IMG/VR virus record: IMGVR_UViG_3300045432_000021
Location: 1-61,263 of that record
Strand: one strand, 5' to 3'
Length of the DNA: 61,263 nt
From: a virus
Under the pieces are notes generated by a model. That model saw only the letters and a program-made list of their open reading frames with translations. It ran no database searches and was not told where the DNA came from. The translations under genes were made by a program, and so were the position numbers. This document shows positions 15,021 to 24,399 of the stretch, one piece after another; position 1 is the first letter of the stretch, and every line of letters begins with the position of its first letter.

Positions 15021-17393
15021 TTATTCTAATATTAACGTACCTTCTTCGAGATTGTAGATAGGTATTAGTGCGTTCCTATAATCTACATTAGTTAGACTTA
15101 CTAACTTAGATTGCAACTCATAGACACTTCTAACCGCTCGGTTTATAACCCCTAATATAGCCTTTTCATTGTCGTGAATATAATATTGATTTATATCAGC
15201 TTGATTGAAATCACTAAAATTAATATTGTAGTTATAATCTTCTAATGTAAAAACGCCTAAAGCATCGTAAGAGCCAGTAAATCTACCAACAAGATTATTC
15301 TTTAGGGTATATATGTCGTTTAATATCTTGTAAAGCTCTTTATTAATAGTAGTAGTCTGAACGTATTCGTCTCGGTTAATTGTTAGCTTTGAAGCACCGT
15401 AGTTAGGATAGGTATTATACTTTGTAACTTGCTTAAATGTATAAGACTCTTTAAAAACATACAGTCTGCAATCTGTCAACAAAACTATATCATCTTCGTT
15501 ATTATAATTGTTTATAACTCCTATACCTTTATATTTATTATCTACTACTAAAACATTGTTATCTGCAGTAGATGTGTCAAAGAAGTTCCACCAAACATCC
15601 GCTTTATCGAAGTCAATATCAGTAAGGTTCCAGATATAAGATACAGCCGGGGTTAGAGAATCAGACAACTTCATAAGTCTCCCAAATTGAAATCGACCTA
15701 GTATTTTTTCAGGTCGATTCTTAAGCTTTTGAAATACATTTAAGTCAGTGCATATATACCAATAGTTATTATTGGACTTAGCAAAAGAAATATTTTTAAC
15801 TACTTCTGATACTCCATCTATAGTAGTTAACTTATCCTCAAGTATATGCTGTTCTTGTAGAATAAAATTGTCATCATAAATGTATAACTTTAACCCATCG
15901 TTATAGTATGTTAATACATAGAGCCTGTTCTCTAGGGTATCAAACTCCATAGCAGCTAACGGCTCTCTTCTAAATGGTGGTCCAGAAAGTCGTTTAATAT
16001 AGTTAAACTGTGTATTAAATATTTTACAGGTATAATTGCCTGAGTCATAAACTACAAGATAAGAATCTGTGCAGCAGATTTTACTTGGACCATTAAACCT
16101 CGATGGGTCAGTTGAATAACCAGAGCCTCCTAGAACTTCTATAAAGTTGCGCTGATTAGCAAAAGCTAAATCCTTATTAAAGAATCCAGCTATCTCATAT
16201 TTTAAAATATTATTGTTTGCAAAATCAGATATAAAAACATGACTGGTATTAAGGCATATACTATTTAATTGACCAAATGGTAGCTCATTTTCAACAGTTT
16301 CGTACTTATCAGAAACTTCAATAAGGTTGGTGGTTGTCAAGTCAGTTGACAAGGAAATAAATTTGGTGTCAGATATACCTAATATAACAAACGTATCTGT
16401 ATTTTCAGCGTACTTAACACTCACGTAGCTTTTAATTTTACCTAACTCAACAAATTTTTCTACATTCTCGAACTTAATAGGTTGACTAGTTGCTTGACTA
16501 GTATTATCGTATAAAGTTAAATTCTCTGCACTTGATGTGTTTGTTACTGAGCTAATGGTTGACGGTGGCACCCCTAAATATCTAACATTATCAGATGCTG
16601 GTAAATCATTATTAGGTATAAACATACGCGAAAAAACGTATGTGTTATTAATATGTAGCTTTGTTAATCTATCCTTTATTAAGTTATATGTTAGATAATC
16701 GTTAGCCTCGAAAGATACATCTTGCAAGCTATATGGGAGAGTAACAGTGTCTCCAACTAATCTATCATATGTAAATTTTGATAATGCTAAGTCGGTTGAA
16801 AATAAACGCTTTGGCTCTAATAATTGCTGTGTATAAAAAGTCTTAGCTACACCGTTATTGACCTCGACTAAACCTGTAAAATTAGTGCCTTCTGATGTCA
16901 ATGCTACATATTGCTCATTGAGCGTACCGACACCTACTACTATACCGCTCGTAAGGGCTGCTACTTCACCTGGTGACGGAGTATAACTATTTGCACTCCA
17001 TGATAGATTAACACCAAGAAGAGTCTTGTAGACCGTTCCTGTTTCAGGGTCATATGTAAAGTCAGGAGATTCAACTAGACCTACATAAACTGGACCCCAG
17101 TATACTCCGACACCTCCAATAGTATCAACTATTCTCTCACCATATTCATCATAAGCAATATTTAAAACACCGTGATCTTGTTCAAAAGCTTCCCACTCTA
17201 CATAATACCCATTAACGTACATTCTAACATAGCCGTCAGGAGAGTAAATAAGTTCTGAAATATAGGCATTGTAATTAACAAGACTTGAAGACAGCGGCGT
17301 TGTCTTAATACAAGATGTCTCTTGATCTAAGATAGCGATGTTATACTCATCGCCAGAACTGTAGAACTTTTTATAGTTGGTGTAATCTATCAT
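15021..17393 (-). CDS. Large virion protein with NHL/beta-propeller-like repeats
   Basis: 790 residues, Tyr/Asn/Asp-rich. Residues about 370-560 contain repeated blades such as SICLNTSHVFISDFANNNIL, SKICCTDSYLVVYDSGNY and MEFDTLENRLYVLTYYNDGL, the pattern of NHL or similar propellers. The C-terminal region is helical. It is probably part of the tail adhesion apparatus. The start ATG overlaps the stop of the 1101-residue protein (ATGA), so the two are co-translated. Confidence 0.75.
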   Translation of the reverse strand: MIDYTNYKKFYSSGDEYNIAILDQETSCIKTTPLSSSLVNYNAYISELIYSPDGYVRMYVNGYYVEWEAFEQDHGVLNIAYDEYGERIVDTIGGVGVYWGPVYVGLVESPDFTYDPETGTVYKTLLGVNLSWSANSYTPSPGEVAALTSGIVVGVGTLNEQYVALTSEGTNFTGLVEVNNGVAKTFYTQQLLEPKRLFSTDLALSKFTYDRLVGDTVTLPYSLQDVSFEANDYLTYNLIKDRLTKLHINNTYVFSRMFIPNNDLPASDNVRYLGVPPSTISSVTNTSSAENLTLYDNTSQATSQPIKFENVEKFVELGKIKSYVSVKYAENTDTFVILGISDTKFISLSTDLTTTNLIEVSDKYETVENELPFGQLNSICLNTSHVFISDFANNNILKYEIAGFFNKDLAFANQRNFIEVLGGSGYSTDPSRFNGPSKICCTDSYLVVYDSGNYTCKIFNTQFNYIKRLSGPPFRREPLAAMEFDTLENRLYVLTYYNDGLKLYIYDDNFILQEQHILEDKLTTIDGVSEVVKNISFAKSNNNYWYICTDLNVFQKLKNRPEKILGRFQFGRLMKLSDSLTPAVSYIWNLTDIDFDKADVWWNFFDTSTADNNVLVVDNKYKGIGVINNYNNEDDIVLLTDCRLYVFKESYTFKQVTKYNTYPNYGASKLTINRDEYVQTTTINKELYKILNDIYTLKNNLVGRFTGSYDALGVFTLEDYNYNINFSDFNQADINQYYIHDNEKAILGVINRAVRSVYELQSKLVSLTNVDYRNALIPIYNLEEGTLILE

Positions 17394-20300
17394 TTAAAGT
17401 CGATAAAGTTAATATTGTTTATATACACTCCAGCTGGTAGTAAAGATTTTGATTGAGATAAAATCTCATTAATTATGTTTTGTCTAAACTCACTATCTTC
17501 AACCTTTAAATTTTTAATATAAATATCTACCAGCTTACTACTACTCGTTTGTGAGAATTTAAATAACCTCTCAACCTCTTCTGTATTATTACGTTGACCA
17601 GCAGGTATAGATAAAACAATATCATCTATAGCTTTTCCAAACATATTTACCGCATATATTTCGGTATCATTAAGAACCTTATCATAAAACAGAAAGTTAC
17701 GAATTCTTGCATCTTTAATAAAGAACTGACCAGGCTGCTTCAAATAAGTCGCTATATCAATGCCGTTAAAAAACCCTAATGTACCTAAAAATAATTCTTC
17801 ATGAAATATTGTTTGATACTTATACTTGCCAACTGGCACTTGAAGATTAGTATGCTTGATGCCATCGACAAACAAGGTTATATTACCTTTTATAGAATCA
17901 AATCTATAAGTAAAATTATGAAATCCTTCATCTATAGTATTCGTATCGAAATCAATAACTTTGCTAACAACCTCTTCCGATGAAAGGTAATTAGTTAAGG
18001 TAAGTTCAAACTTTATACTGTCAGGTTTATAATTTAAATCTAAATACTGATAGTTAGTCTGGGTATAACGCTTAATTTCTGGCGCGAATGCAGTGTAAGT
18101 CCCACTTAGCGGTAACAATGTAAAGGTATTAGTATAGTTACTATCGTAAACATTAAACTTAGCGAGACCTAGTTTATTATTTTCAGTTAAAATTAGAGCA
18201 GTGACTGCAAAAGTAGGTTCACCATATCTATACTCCTTAATAAAATCTATATCTAATACTTTTGTTTCTTCAGACGATAGACTACTTGAAATACTTGATA
18301 AAGAAACACTAGCTACAGCCTGTCTATTCTGACTGTATACCAAAACTTTATTTTTATAACCAATGTAAACATTATTTTTATTATCTATATTAAAGTCAGT
18401 TATAGTGATGTCAGTATTAGATAGACTATCAGACACCTTAACAAAGTCTATAGGAGCTTCTGTACGCTGTAGATCGTGCTTAGTAACTACTTTATCACCA
18501 ATATTATAATATAGAATATCAGAATCTCTACCCGTATATCTTACCTTTCTACCTAGTATATTATATAGCTTATTGTCATATCTAAAGATACTAAGAGCTT
18601 CGTAAGGGTCAGATTTTTCATATGTGCCCCAACGCTGACTGGTAACAGTAGTTACTTCAAGTGTTAATTTATCCAATTGATAGCAGGTACCTTCTATTAC
18701 ATCTAATTCATTATCATTAGCAAGGAAAGTAATAGTGTTTTCTTCTTGTAGGTAACTCTTATAAGCAGTTAGTTGTGACACTACCTCTAATTTTATTTTA
18801 TTACCGAGAGGATCCACTTTATAAATGTAACCATTCTTACATATTACAAAAAAGTTTTCCAAGGCTTTATCAGGAATAACATCTCTAATATCTCTATCAA
18901 ACTTTGTTGAAGAAATATATACATGATCTGTATTATAGACATAGAGTATATTATTCTGATAGGTATATATAAATGGTGTAATAACAGTGTCACTTCTTAC
19001 CCCGAACCCGGTGTTAGTTTTATTACCTGCTATCTGAAAACCATAATCTGTACTCTGATCTATATACAAATCAAAACTTACAGTAAATTGACCGGATTTG
19101 TTTACCTCTGGCGAAACTATATACTTGTTATATTTGGTGCCATCGTAGGAAATAGTATTAGACTCGTAAGCAACAGATACATTAGATGTGTTATAGTAGT
19201 TATTAAATCCTGATAGGAGAGGAGCGCTACCTACAACAATATTATTAATATCATCTACTCCAATTCTTTCGTATCTATAACTGGTACTAGGTTCCAATGC
19301 TAAAGAACTAGCAAAATCTATTATTGGTGTTACATTATTGCTGTCATCATAATACCTATCTAACCAAACACCAGGAGCATCAGTTGTACTAGCTGAAAGC
19401 CAAGTACATAAATACCTACCATTATTAAATTGATTAGTATATCTACGATTTATGTATATCTTATCTGAAAGAAGAGGTGAAGGGCCGCCGCAGCTACCAT
19501 TAGAGACAAAATCTGTATCGTTTATATTAATTTTTTCGAAAGGGTACATGTTATCCGGAGTCTTAAAAAAGGTATCAGACCCACTCTTAATAACTAAATC
19601 CTTGTTAAAAAATACATAATTTAGAGTAATATTTTTATTACCTTTTTCTTGATTATTACCTGTGAGCAACGATGTATATTCTCTAAAATCGATATCTGGT
19701 ATACTTCTATCGGCAGATAGTAAGTTAGTACCAGTGCTGACATATCCCTTTTCCGTTCTATAATTATTAAGGGTTATAAAATTTAAATTAAAGTAGTCCG
19801 GGCTCTCTAGATTGTAGTTTGTGTGTAGTAGATACTGCGATGGTAGGTCATACTTACTTTTACTATCGTTAGGAGTTAAATTATTAAGCTGAGTAGGTAC
19901 ATATGAGACCCAGCTAGTGGAATTTTTGGTATCTACTTGAGTAAAGTTATAGTTGATAGCTATTATACTCGCATTTTTACTCGCAGAGAGGTCATCTACT
20001 GTAGTTAGTCTTAAATCTTCATTATCATATATAAGAGTTTTTACAGTTTCACCCGATATAACTTTGTATAAAGTTAAATAACCTCTTTTGTCTAGCTGAT
20101 ACCTAAACACATCGTTTCTTTCAGAGTTAACTATACTACGTGGATCGATACTTGATGCATAACTAAAGAAAGTTAAGTTATTTGTTGTCTGTATATAATT
20201 TAGATAGAAATCTCTAGACCCAATAATCGAAGAAGGTGTAGTATTATGCTTAACTCTAAGTAGTTTATTGGTTAGTATCTCAAGTTCAAAACTAACTCTA

Positions 20301-20695
20301 TTGTCAAATGCAGATGAGCTTAAAGCTTTTACAGAAACACTAGCACTATACTCGTTAGTAGCGGATAGTAAAGTGATGTCAGATGTATCTATACTCAAAC
20401 ATCTACTATCAGCTGTTGAAACGATAGAGTTAAATATAAGAGGTGTTGTAATAGTGTATAATGGACTCTTTTGCTTGAACGATCTGAGAAACTCGCTATA
20501 TTCTTTCTTTTCTGTAAGGTAATGTGAAGTATAATTATTTATAGATGAATTATAAACATTGGAAAATGCAGATATTTCAAGTAAAGACAGTCCGTCATCG
20601 TAGTTTACACGTCTCTGTTTAAACGCATAAAAGGGGTCACTATAAACAGCTGGTAGAGCATATATAGCAGAGACACTTTTAGTCTGTAAATTCAT
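17390..20695 (-). CDS. Giant virion protein with LamG/concanavalin-like domains
   Basis: 1101 residues. Near residue 510-590 is a jelly-roll segment (GQFTVSFDLYIDQSTDYGFQ). Around 910-1035 a LamG-like domain is visible: FHNFTYRFDSIKGNITLFVD, then LFLGTLGFFNG and a closing IRNFLFYDKVLNDTEI. The middle carries NHL-like strands (IYKVDPLGNK). The C-terminus resembles baseplate-attached proteins (hydrophobic INNINFIDF). LamG domains in tail proteins usually bind glycans. CATAAATA lies 9 nt before the ATG. Confidence 0.75.
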   Translation of the reverse strand: MNLQTKSVSAIYALPAVYSDPFYAFKQRRVNYDDGLSLLEISAFSNVYNSSINNYTSHYLTEKKEYSEFLRSFKQKSPLYTITTPLIFNSIVSTADSRCLSIDTSDITLLSATNEYSASVSVKALSSSAFDNRVSFELEILTNKLLRVKHNTTPSSIIGSRDFYLNYIQTTNNLTFFSYASSIDPRSIVNSERNDVFRYQLDKRGYLTLYKVISGETVKTLIYDNEDLRLTTVDDLSASKNASIIAINYNFTQVDTKNSTSWVSYVPTQLNNLTPNDSKSKYDLPSQYLLHTNYNLESPDYFNLNFITLNNYRTEKGYVSTGTNLLSADRSIPDIDFREYTSLLTGNNQEKGNKNITLNYVFFNKDLVIKSGSDTFFKTPDNMYPFEKININDTDFVSNGSCGGPSPLLSDKIYINRRYTNQFNNGRYLCTWLSASTTDAPGVWLDRYYDDSNNVTPIIDFASSLALEPSTSYRYERIGVDDINNIVVGSAPLLSGFNNYYNTSNVSVAYESNTISYDGTKYNKYIVSPEVNKSGQFTVSFDLYIDQSTDYGFQIAGNKTNTGFGVRSDTVITPFIYTYQNNILYVYNTDHVYISSTKFDRDIRDVIPDKALENFFVICKNGYIYKVDPLGNKIKLEVVSQLTAYKSYLQEENTITFLANDNELDVIEGTCYQLDKLTLEVTTVTSQRWGTYEKSDPYEALSIFRYDNKLYNILGRKVRYTGRDSDILYYNIGDKVVTKHDLQRTEAPIDFVKVSDSLSNTDITITDFNIDNKNNVYIGYKNKVLVYSQNRQAVASVSLSSISSSLSSEETKVLDIDFIKEYRYGEPTFAVTALILTENNKLGLAKFNVYDSNYTNTFTLLPLSGTYTAFAPEIKRYTQTNYQYLDLNYKPDSIKFELTLTNYLSSEEVVSKVIDFDTNTIDEGFHNFTYRFDSIKGNITLFVDGIKHTNLQVPVGKYKYQTIFHEELFLGTLGFFNGIDIATYLKQPGQFFIKDARIRNFLFYDKVLNDTEIYAVNMFGKAIDDIVLSIPAGQRNNTEEVERLFKFSQTSSSKLVDIYIKNLKVEDSEFRQNIINEILSQSKSLLPAGVYINNINFIDFK

Positions 20696-20704
20696 TACTA
20701 TGAT

Positions 20705-20712
20705 TATTTATG
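20705..20712 (-). promoter_or_regulatory. Late-type box CATAAATA, 9 nt before ATG 20695
   Basis: Precedes the 1101-residue LamG-like protein gene. Confidence 0.6.
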
Positions 20713-20753
20713 CACAATGAGTCAATTCAGAAAATGACTTGTCATAACATTAT

Positions 20754-21386
20754 CTATATATCGTAGTAAGTCTGATCATAATCCTTATAAAGATCGATAA
20801 TATTACAACCTTCAAGTGTATTATCGTCAACTATAATTGGAGATGAGCCGTATCTGTTATATGTGTCAAGAGCAGCTACGTATGTATAGTTACCTAACTT
20901 ACCTTCTAAATTTATAAAGGCATTATTAGAGGAGAGAGGCATAATCTGAGCGCTTAATATATCTATATCTCCTACTTCATCATAATAAGAAGATTGAAAT
21001 ATGTTTATAGGCTGCTCTATTCTCAATGTAGAATTGTCCTTATATATAATAAGCATTTGCATCAAGATACTAGAATTAAAATAACTAGTATTGTTGTAAT
21101 ACAGGTGAGATTTTGTAGTTAAGATACTACCAAGAGGCTTATTATATACTATCTCATCAATAATATTAGAGGTTCTATAATCTACTAGCACTGGCCTAGT
21201 GTAATTTTCGACAGGTGACCCATCTCCCCAATCTATATCTAAATATAATGCTTCAGAGTCACTTTCTACTATATTACTTAAAATATAGTTTATATTAGTC
21301 TTTGACTTTATATCTATACCTGATAGAGTGACTGTGTCCCCTGAGGTAAAGCTAGGTACATTTACTGATATAGTTAAATCTCTCAT
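20754..21386 (-). CDS. Virion protein with PKD-like domain
   Basis: 210 residues. DIDWGDGSPVENY followed about 50 residues later by SHLYY matches the WGDGS...H.Y signature of PKD beta-sandwiches. PKD modules serve as spacers or weak binders in surface proteins. It overlaps the upstream 1000-residue gene by 4 nt (ATGA), so the two products may assemble together. No catalytic motif is present. Confidence 0.72.
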   Translation of the reverse strand: MRDLTISVNVPSFTSGDTVTLSGIDIKSKTNINYILSNIVESDSEALYLDIDWGDGSPVENYTRPVLVDYRTSNIIDEIVYNKPLGSILTTKSHLYYNNTSYFNSSILMQMLIIYKDNSTLRIEQPINIFQSSYYDEVGDIDILSAQIMPLSSNNAFINLEGKLGNYTYVAALDTYNRYGSSPIIVDDNTLEGCNIIDLYKDYDQTYYDI

Positions 21387-24385
21387 ATAAATACCTCTGT
21401 TCCTGATATGGTTCCTGTTGTACTATTGCCGCCTATAGAAGCAAATGTAGTATTAACAAAGTCTGTAGTACGTATTGTATTAGAATGCTTGTACCATTTA
21501 CTATCTAAGAACGAAATTAACTGATCACTTGTTATTTCAAATGTATGTTCTACTAAGTGGAAGTGATTATTATTATCCATTAGTATAAATACCAATTTAT
21601 AAACATCGTTTAATGAATTATAAGTCAATATTGGCCTCTTAACTCTTACTGGGTTAAAATTACACTCAGTATCAAACTCATTTGCAAGGGTAAAGTTACC
21701 TGAAAGCGCTACAATTTCGGAACTAGATGGGAATAATTGCTTAGCTGTATTATCTGTTATGTTAAACTGATAGATGTAAGGTAAAAACATCTTATTATTA
21801 CTATTAATAAGATCGGTATTAGTAATATCTGTTACTAATTGACCGAGACTGTTCACAATAGCAGGTACAATTTTGCAGAAGCTTATAGTTTTCTCTTTCT
21901 CATTAAAGAATCTTTGTGAAAAGACATTTAGAGAGGAGGCTGAAGATATACTATACACAGTATTAGCCGTACTTGGCTCGATATAGATACCATTCTCATA
22001 CACTATCTTATCAAAAACAAGGTAGCTTGGAGTTTCAATACATATTGTATTGTAAAATATTTCTAGATCTTTTGGTTTATTGTATATTTCTGATTTAACC
22101 GATGAGCTATACTTACTAAAGATGCTACTTAATGAGTCGCTTATTGACTTGGTGTTAGTAGAGCCACCTGTTTTTGAATATATCCTACCTTGTAATTGAT
22201 CTTTATATGTTTGCGCTCTATATACATTATCTCCAGTTAAAGATGACATTACTGTCAGCCCGGTAGCATAAACTATATCACTGTATGGTATACGCTCATT
22301 ATATGTATCGTCTTGAGCTAATACGAAATTGGTACTGAAGTTACCACCATCATAGTCTGTTACTAAATTACTAGACAGAACAGAGCTAGTATTTAAGGTA
22401 AAATTAGCACTTAACGATACACTATTTGCGTAATCGCGTGCTATAGTAGGAGGCGTTAAACTAGATACACCTCCATCCATTAATTCATCATAATAATACT
22501 CAAACGCACCAGGATAATTTGTAAAACCTGCATAGATAGGATCAGACAATAGTTCACCACTATCATAAGTAAAACTATTACCGTCTTTTAATTGGTAGTA
22601 GACTACTTGATTTAGAGCGGACACACTATTAAAGCTGAGGTCTAATATATCAAACGTATTAACAACGTTATCAGGCGTTTCCTCAAACCAATCATAAGGG
22701 TAAAGATCTCTAAAGTTGAGAGTGTAATAAGGTATTGTTAAAGGGTAAGTAGGTGTAGTACTTACAACAACTGTTCTTGTTGTGAATTCGTATAAAAAAT
22801 TATACCCTAGGGTTGGATCTTTAAAGGTATAGCCGTCCAGCTGTAAGTATTTTAAAGAATTTTCTGATGCATCAACTGTTTGAACTTCAAAAGATTTAAA
22901 AGTTTGTCCAAACTTATCCTTAAAAAGAGCATATTCGTTGCCATATATGTCGTATTGAATCTTAGTTATATAGCCTTGATTGTATAGATCGCTAAAGTTT
23001 AAATTTATCTCAAAATTATTAAACGAATTTATCGTGCTTTGCTCTGTTACGTAGTAGGGTGAAAAGGTTTGGTCGCTTGATTGTACCTTAGGTATACCTA
23101 CTGCAAATCCACTTGAAACATTTCTAACATCTGGTCTATAATCGTGAATATATACTAAGGGACTGTCCTGACTCTTATTTATAGTTACATTTCCATACCG
23201 TTTTGGGTCCGGAAAAACATATATTTTATTTGACTCTAATTTACTCTCATCGACTCTATAGCCAAAGTTATTAGAATTTAATTGAAAAATACCTTGAGTA
23301 TCAGGACTAAAGAATAAACCTACATTTCTAAGAAGTCTAGCTTCGTCTGATCTAACTGTAGGAGTCGAAGCGACCTGCAGATTGTGTATATTGTTAGAAG
23401 GGTTGCTTGCTGTAACAAGTACACCAGAGACAGGAGTACCACTTGTAGTATCAATATAGTATATATCTGTACCTATATACTTTTCTAAAAGCTTTTTCTT
23501 GAGAACTAAAACATCACTATTAGTTAGCCCTGTAACTTTTGAATTATTGAGTAAAGTTAAAGGGTTGGTCGGGTCGCAAACCGGGTCATACTTAAGACTA
23601 ACGTTAGCTATTAAAGGTATCTCGACGAGAAAAGCTACACTACCAAAGATTTCCTCATATTGACTACCTGTAAAAAATAATTTAGCTTCGACTGGATTAT
23701 AGTTTGAAGTATAATAGTCTTTAAATGTTCCGTTAGCAGCGTTAAAATCTGACTGCTCTACATCTAACGGTAGATCAAAGTAACTACCGTAGACGTCTAT
23801 ATATTCTTCTATGTCGACTTTTAAATATTTTGAAATACCTGAAAGAGTAAACCCAAGAGTAGAATATTGCGGATCATCTTGAGCAGAGAAGACGTAGTTG
23901 TAGATATTGTCATATAACCCCTTTTCGAGCGAGACTTCAGTACCCTTAATTTTGTTTCTATCTACAGAATACTTTGCATCATCACGTTTGTTCTTATAGA
24001 AGAGTATGACTTGACGTATCTTCTCAACAAAAAACGGTATTGCTACATCAAGGTCTGCTGGATCATTAAAGTTAATATTACTAAGAAACTTTCTTTCTTT
24101 AGCAGTAGAAAAAGTTACTATAATTTCCTTTATAAAAGCAACATAATAATCAACATAGCTGAGAGACTGACCGTCCCTTGTAGCATTTTTTGAGGCAGAC
24201 CAGTCTTGTAGATAAGTTATGTAAAAATTATTATATTCTTCAGGAGAGTAGTCTACTTTTGTTAAAGTTATAAACTCTAAAAAAGAGAACGGGGCGTTGT
24301 TGTCCTCTGCTACTGAAAAATCTACATCTGGATTAGTAATTGAGGTAGGTACTAAATTTGTAGCATATGTAATTGCAGCTGCCAT
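21383..24385 (-). CDS. Giant virion structural protein (unknown)
   Basis: 1000 residues. The N-terminal 250 residues are helical with charged segments (REFLSNI-type helices and KNKRDDAKYSVDRNKIKGTE) as in baseplate-anchoring domains; the rest is Tyr/Asn/Ser-rich beta structure. No domain family is recognised. ATTAAATA lies 6 nt before the ATG and overlaps the stop of the preceding gene. Its position next to gp6 and PKD proteins suggests a baseplate-periphery component. Confidence 0.75.
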   Translation of the reverse strand: MAAAITYATNLVPTSITNPDVDFSVAEDNNAPFSFLEFITLTKVDYSPEEYNNFYITYLQDWSASKNATRDGQSLSYVDYYVAFIKEIIVTFSTAKERKFLSNINFNDPADLDVAIPFFVEKIRQVILFYKNKRDDAKYSVDRNKIKGTEVSLEKGLYDNIYNYVFSAQDDPQYSTLGFTLSGISKYLKVDIEEYIDVYGSYFDLPLDVEQSDFNAANGTFKDYYTSNYNPVEAKLFFTGSQYEEIFGSVAFLVEIPLIANVSLKYDPVCDPTNPLTLLNNSKVTGLTNSDVLVLKKKLLEKYIGTDIYYIDTTSGTPVSGVLVTASNPSNNIHNLQVASTPTVRSDEARLLRNVGLFFSPDTQGIFQLNSNNFGYRVDESKLESNKIYVFPDPKRYGNVTINKSQDSPLVYIHDYRPDVRNVSSGFAVGIPKVQSSDQTFSPYYVTEQSTINSFNNFEINLNFSDLYNQGYITKIQYDIYGNEYALFKDKFGQTFKSFEVQTVDASENSLKYLQLDGYTFKDPTLGYNFLYEFTTRTVVVSTTPTYPLTIPYYTLNFRDLYPYDWFEETPDNVVNTFDILDLSFNSVSALNQVVYYQLKDGNSFTYDSGELLSDPIYAGFTNYPGAFEYYYDELMDGGVSSLTPPTIARDYANSVSLSANFTLNTSSVLSSNLVTDYDGGNFSTNFVLAQDDTYNERIPYSDIVYATGLTVMSSLTGDNVYRAQTYKDQLQGRIYSKTGGSTNTKSISDSLSSIFSKYSSSVKSEIYNKPKDLEIFYNTICIETPSYLVFDKIVYENGIYIEPSTANTVYSISSASSLNVFSQRFFNEKEKTISFCKIVPAIVNSLGQLVTDITNTDLINSNNKMFLPYIYQFNITDNTAKQLFPSSSEIVALSGNFTLANEFDTECNFNPVRVKRPILTYNSLNDVYKLVFILMDNNNHFHLVEHTFEITSDQLISFLDSKWYKHSNTIRTTDFVNTTFASIGGNSTTGTISGTEVFI

Positions 24386-24391
24386 TTAATA

Positions 24392-24399
24392 TATTTAAT
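24392..24399 (-). promoter_or_regulatory. Late-type box ATTAAATA, 6 nt before ATG 24385
   Basis: Overlaps the stop codon of the PKD protein gene. Confidence 0.5.
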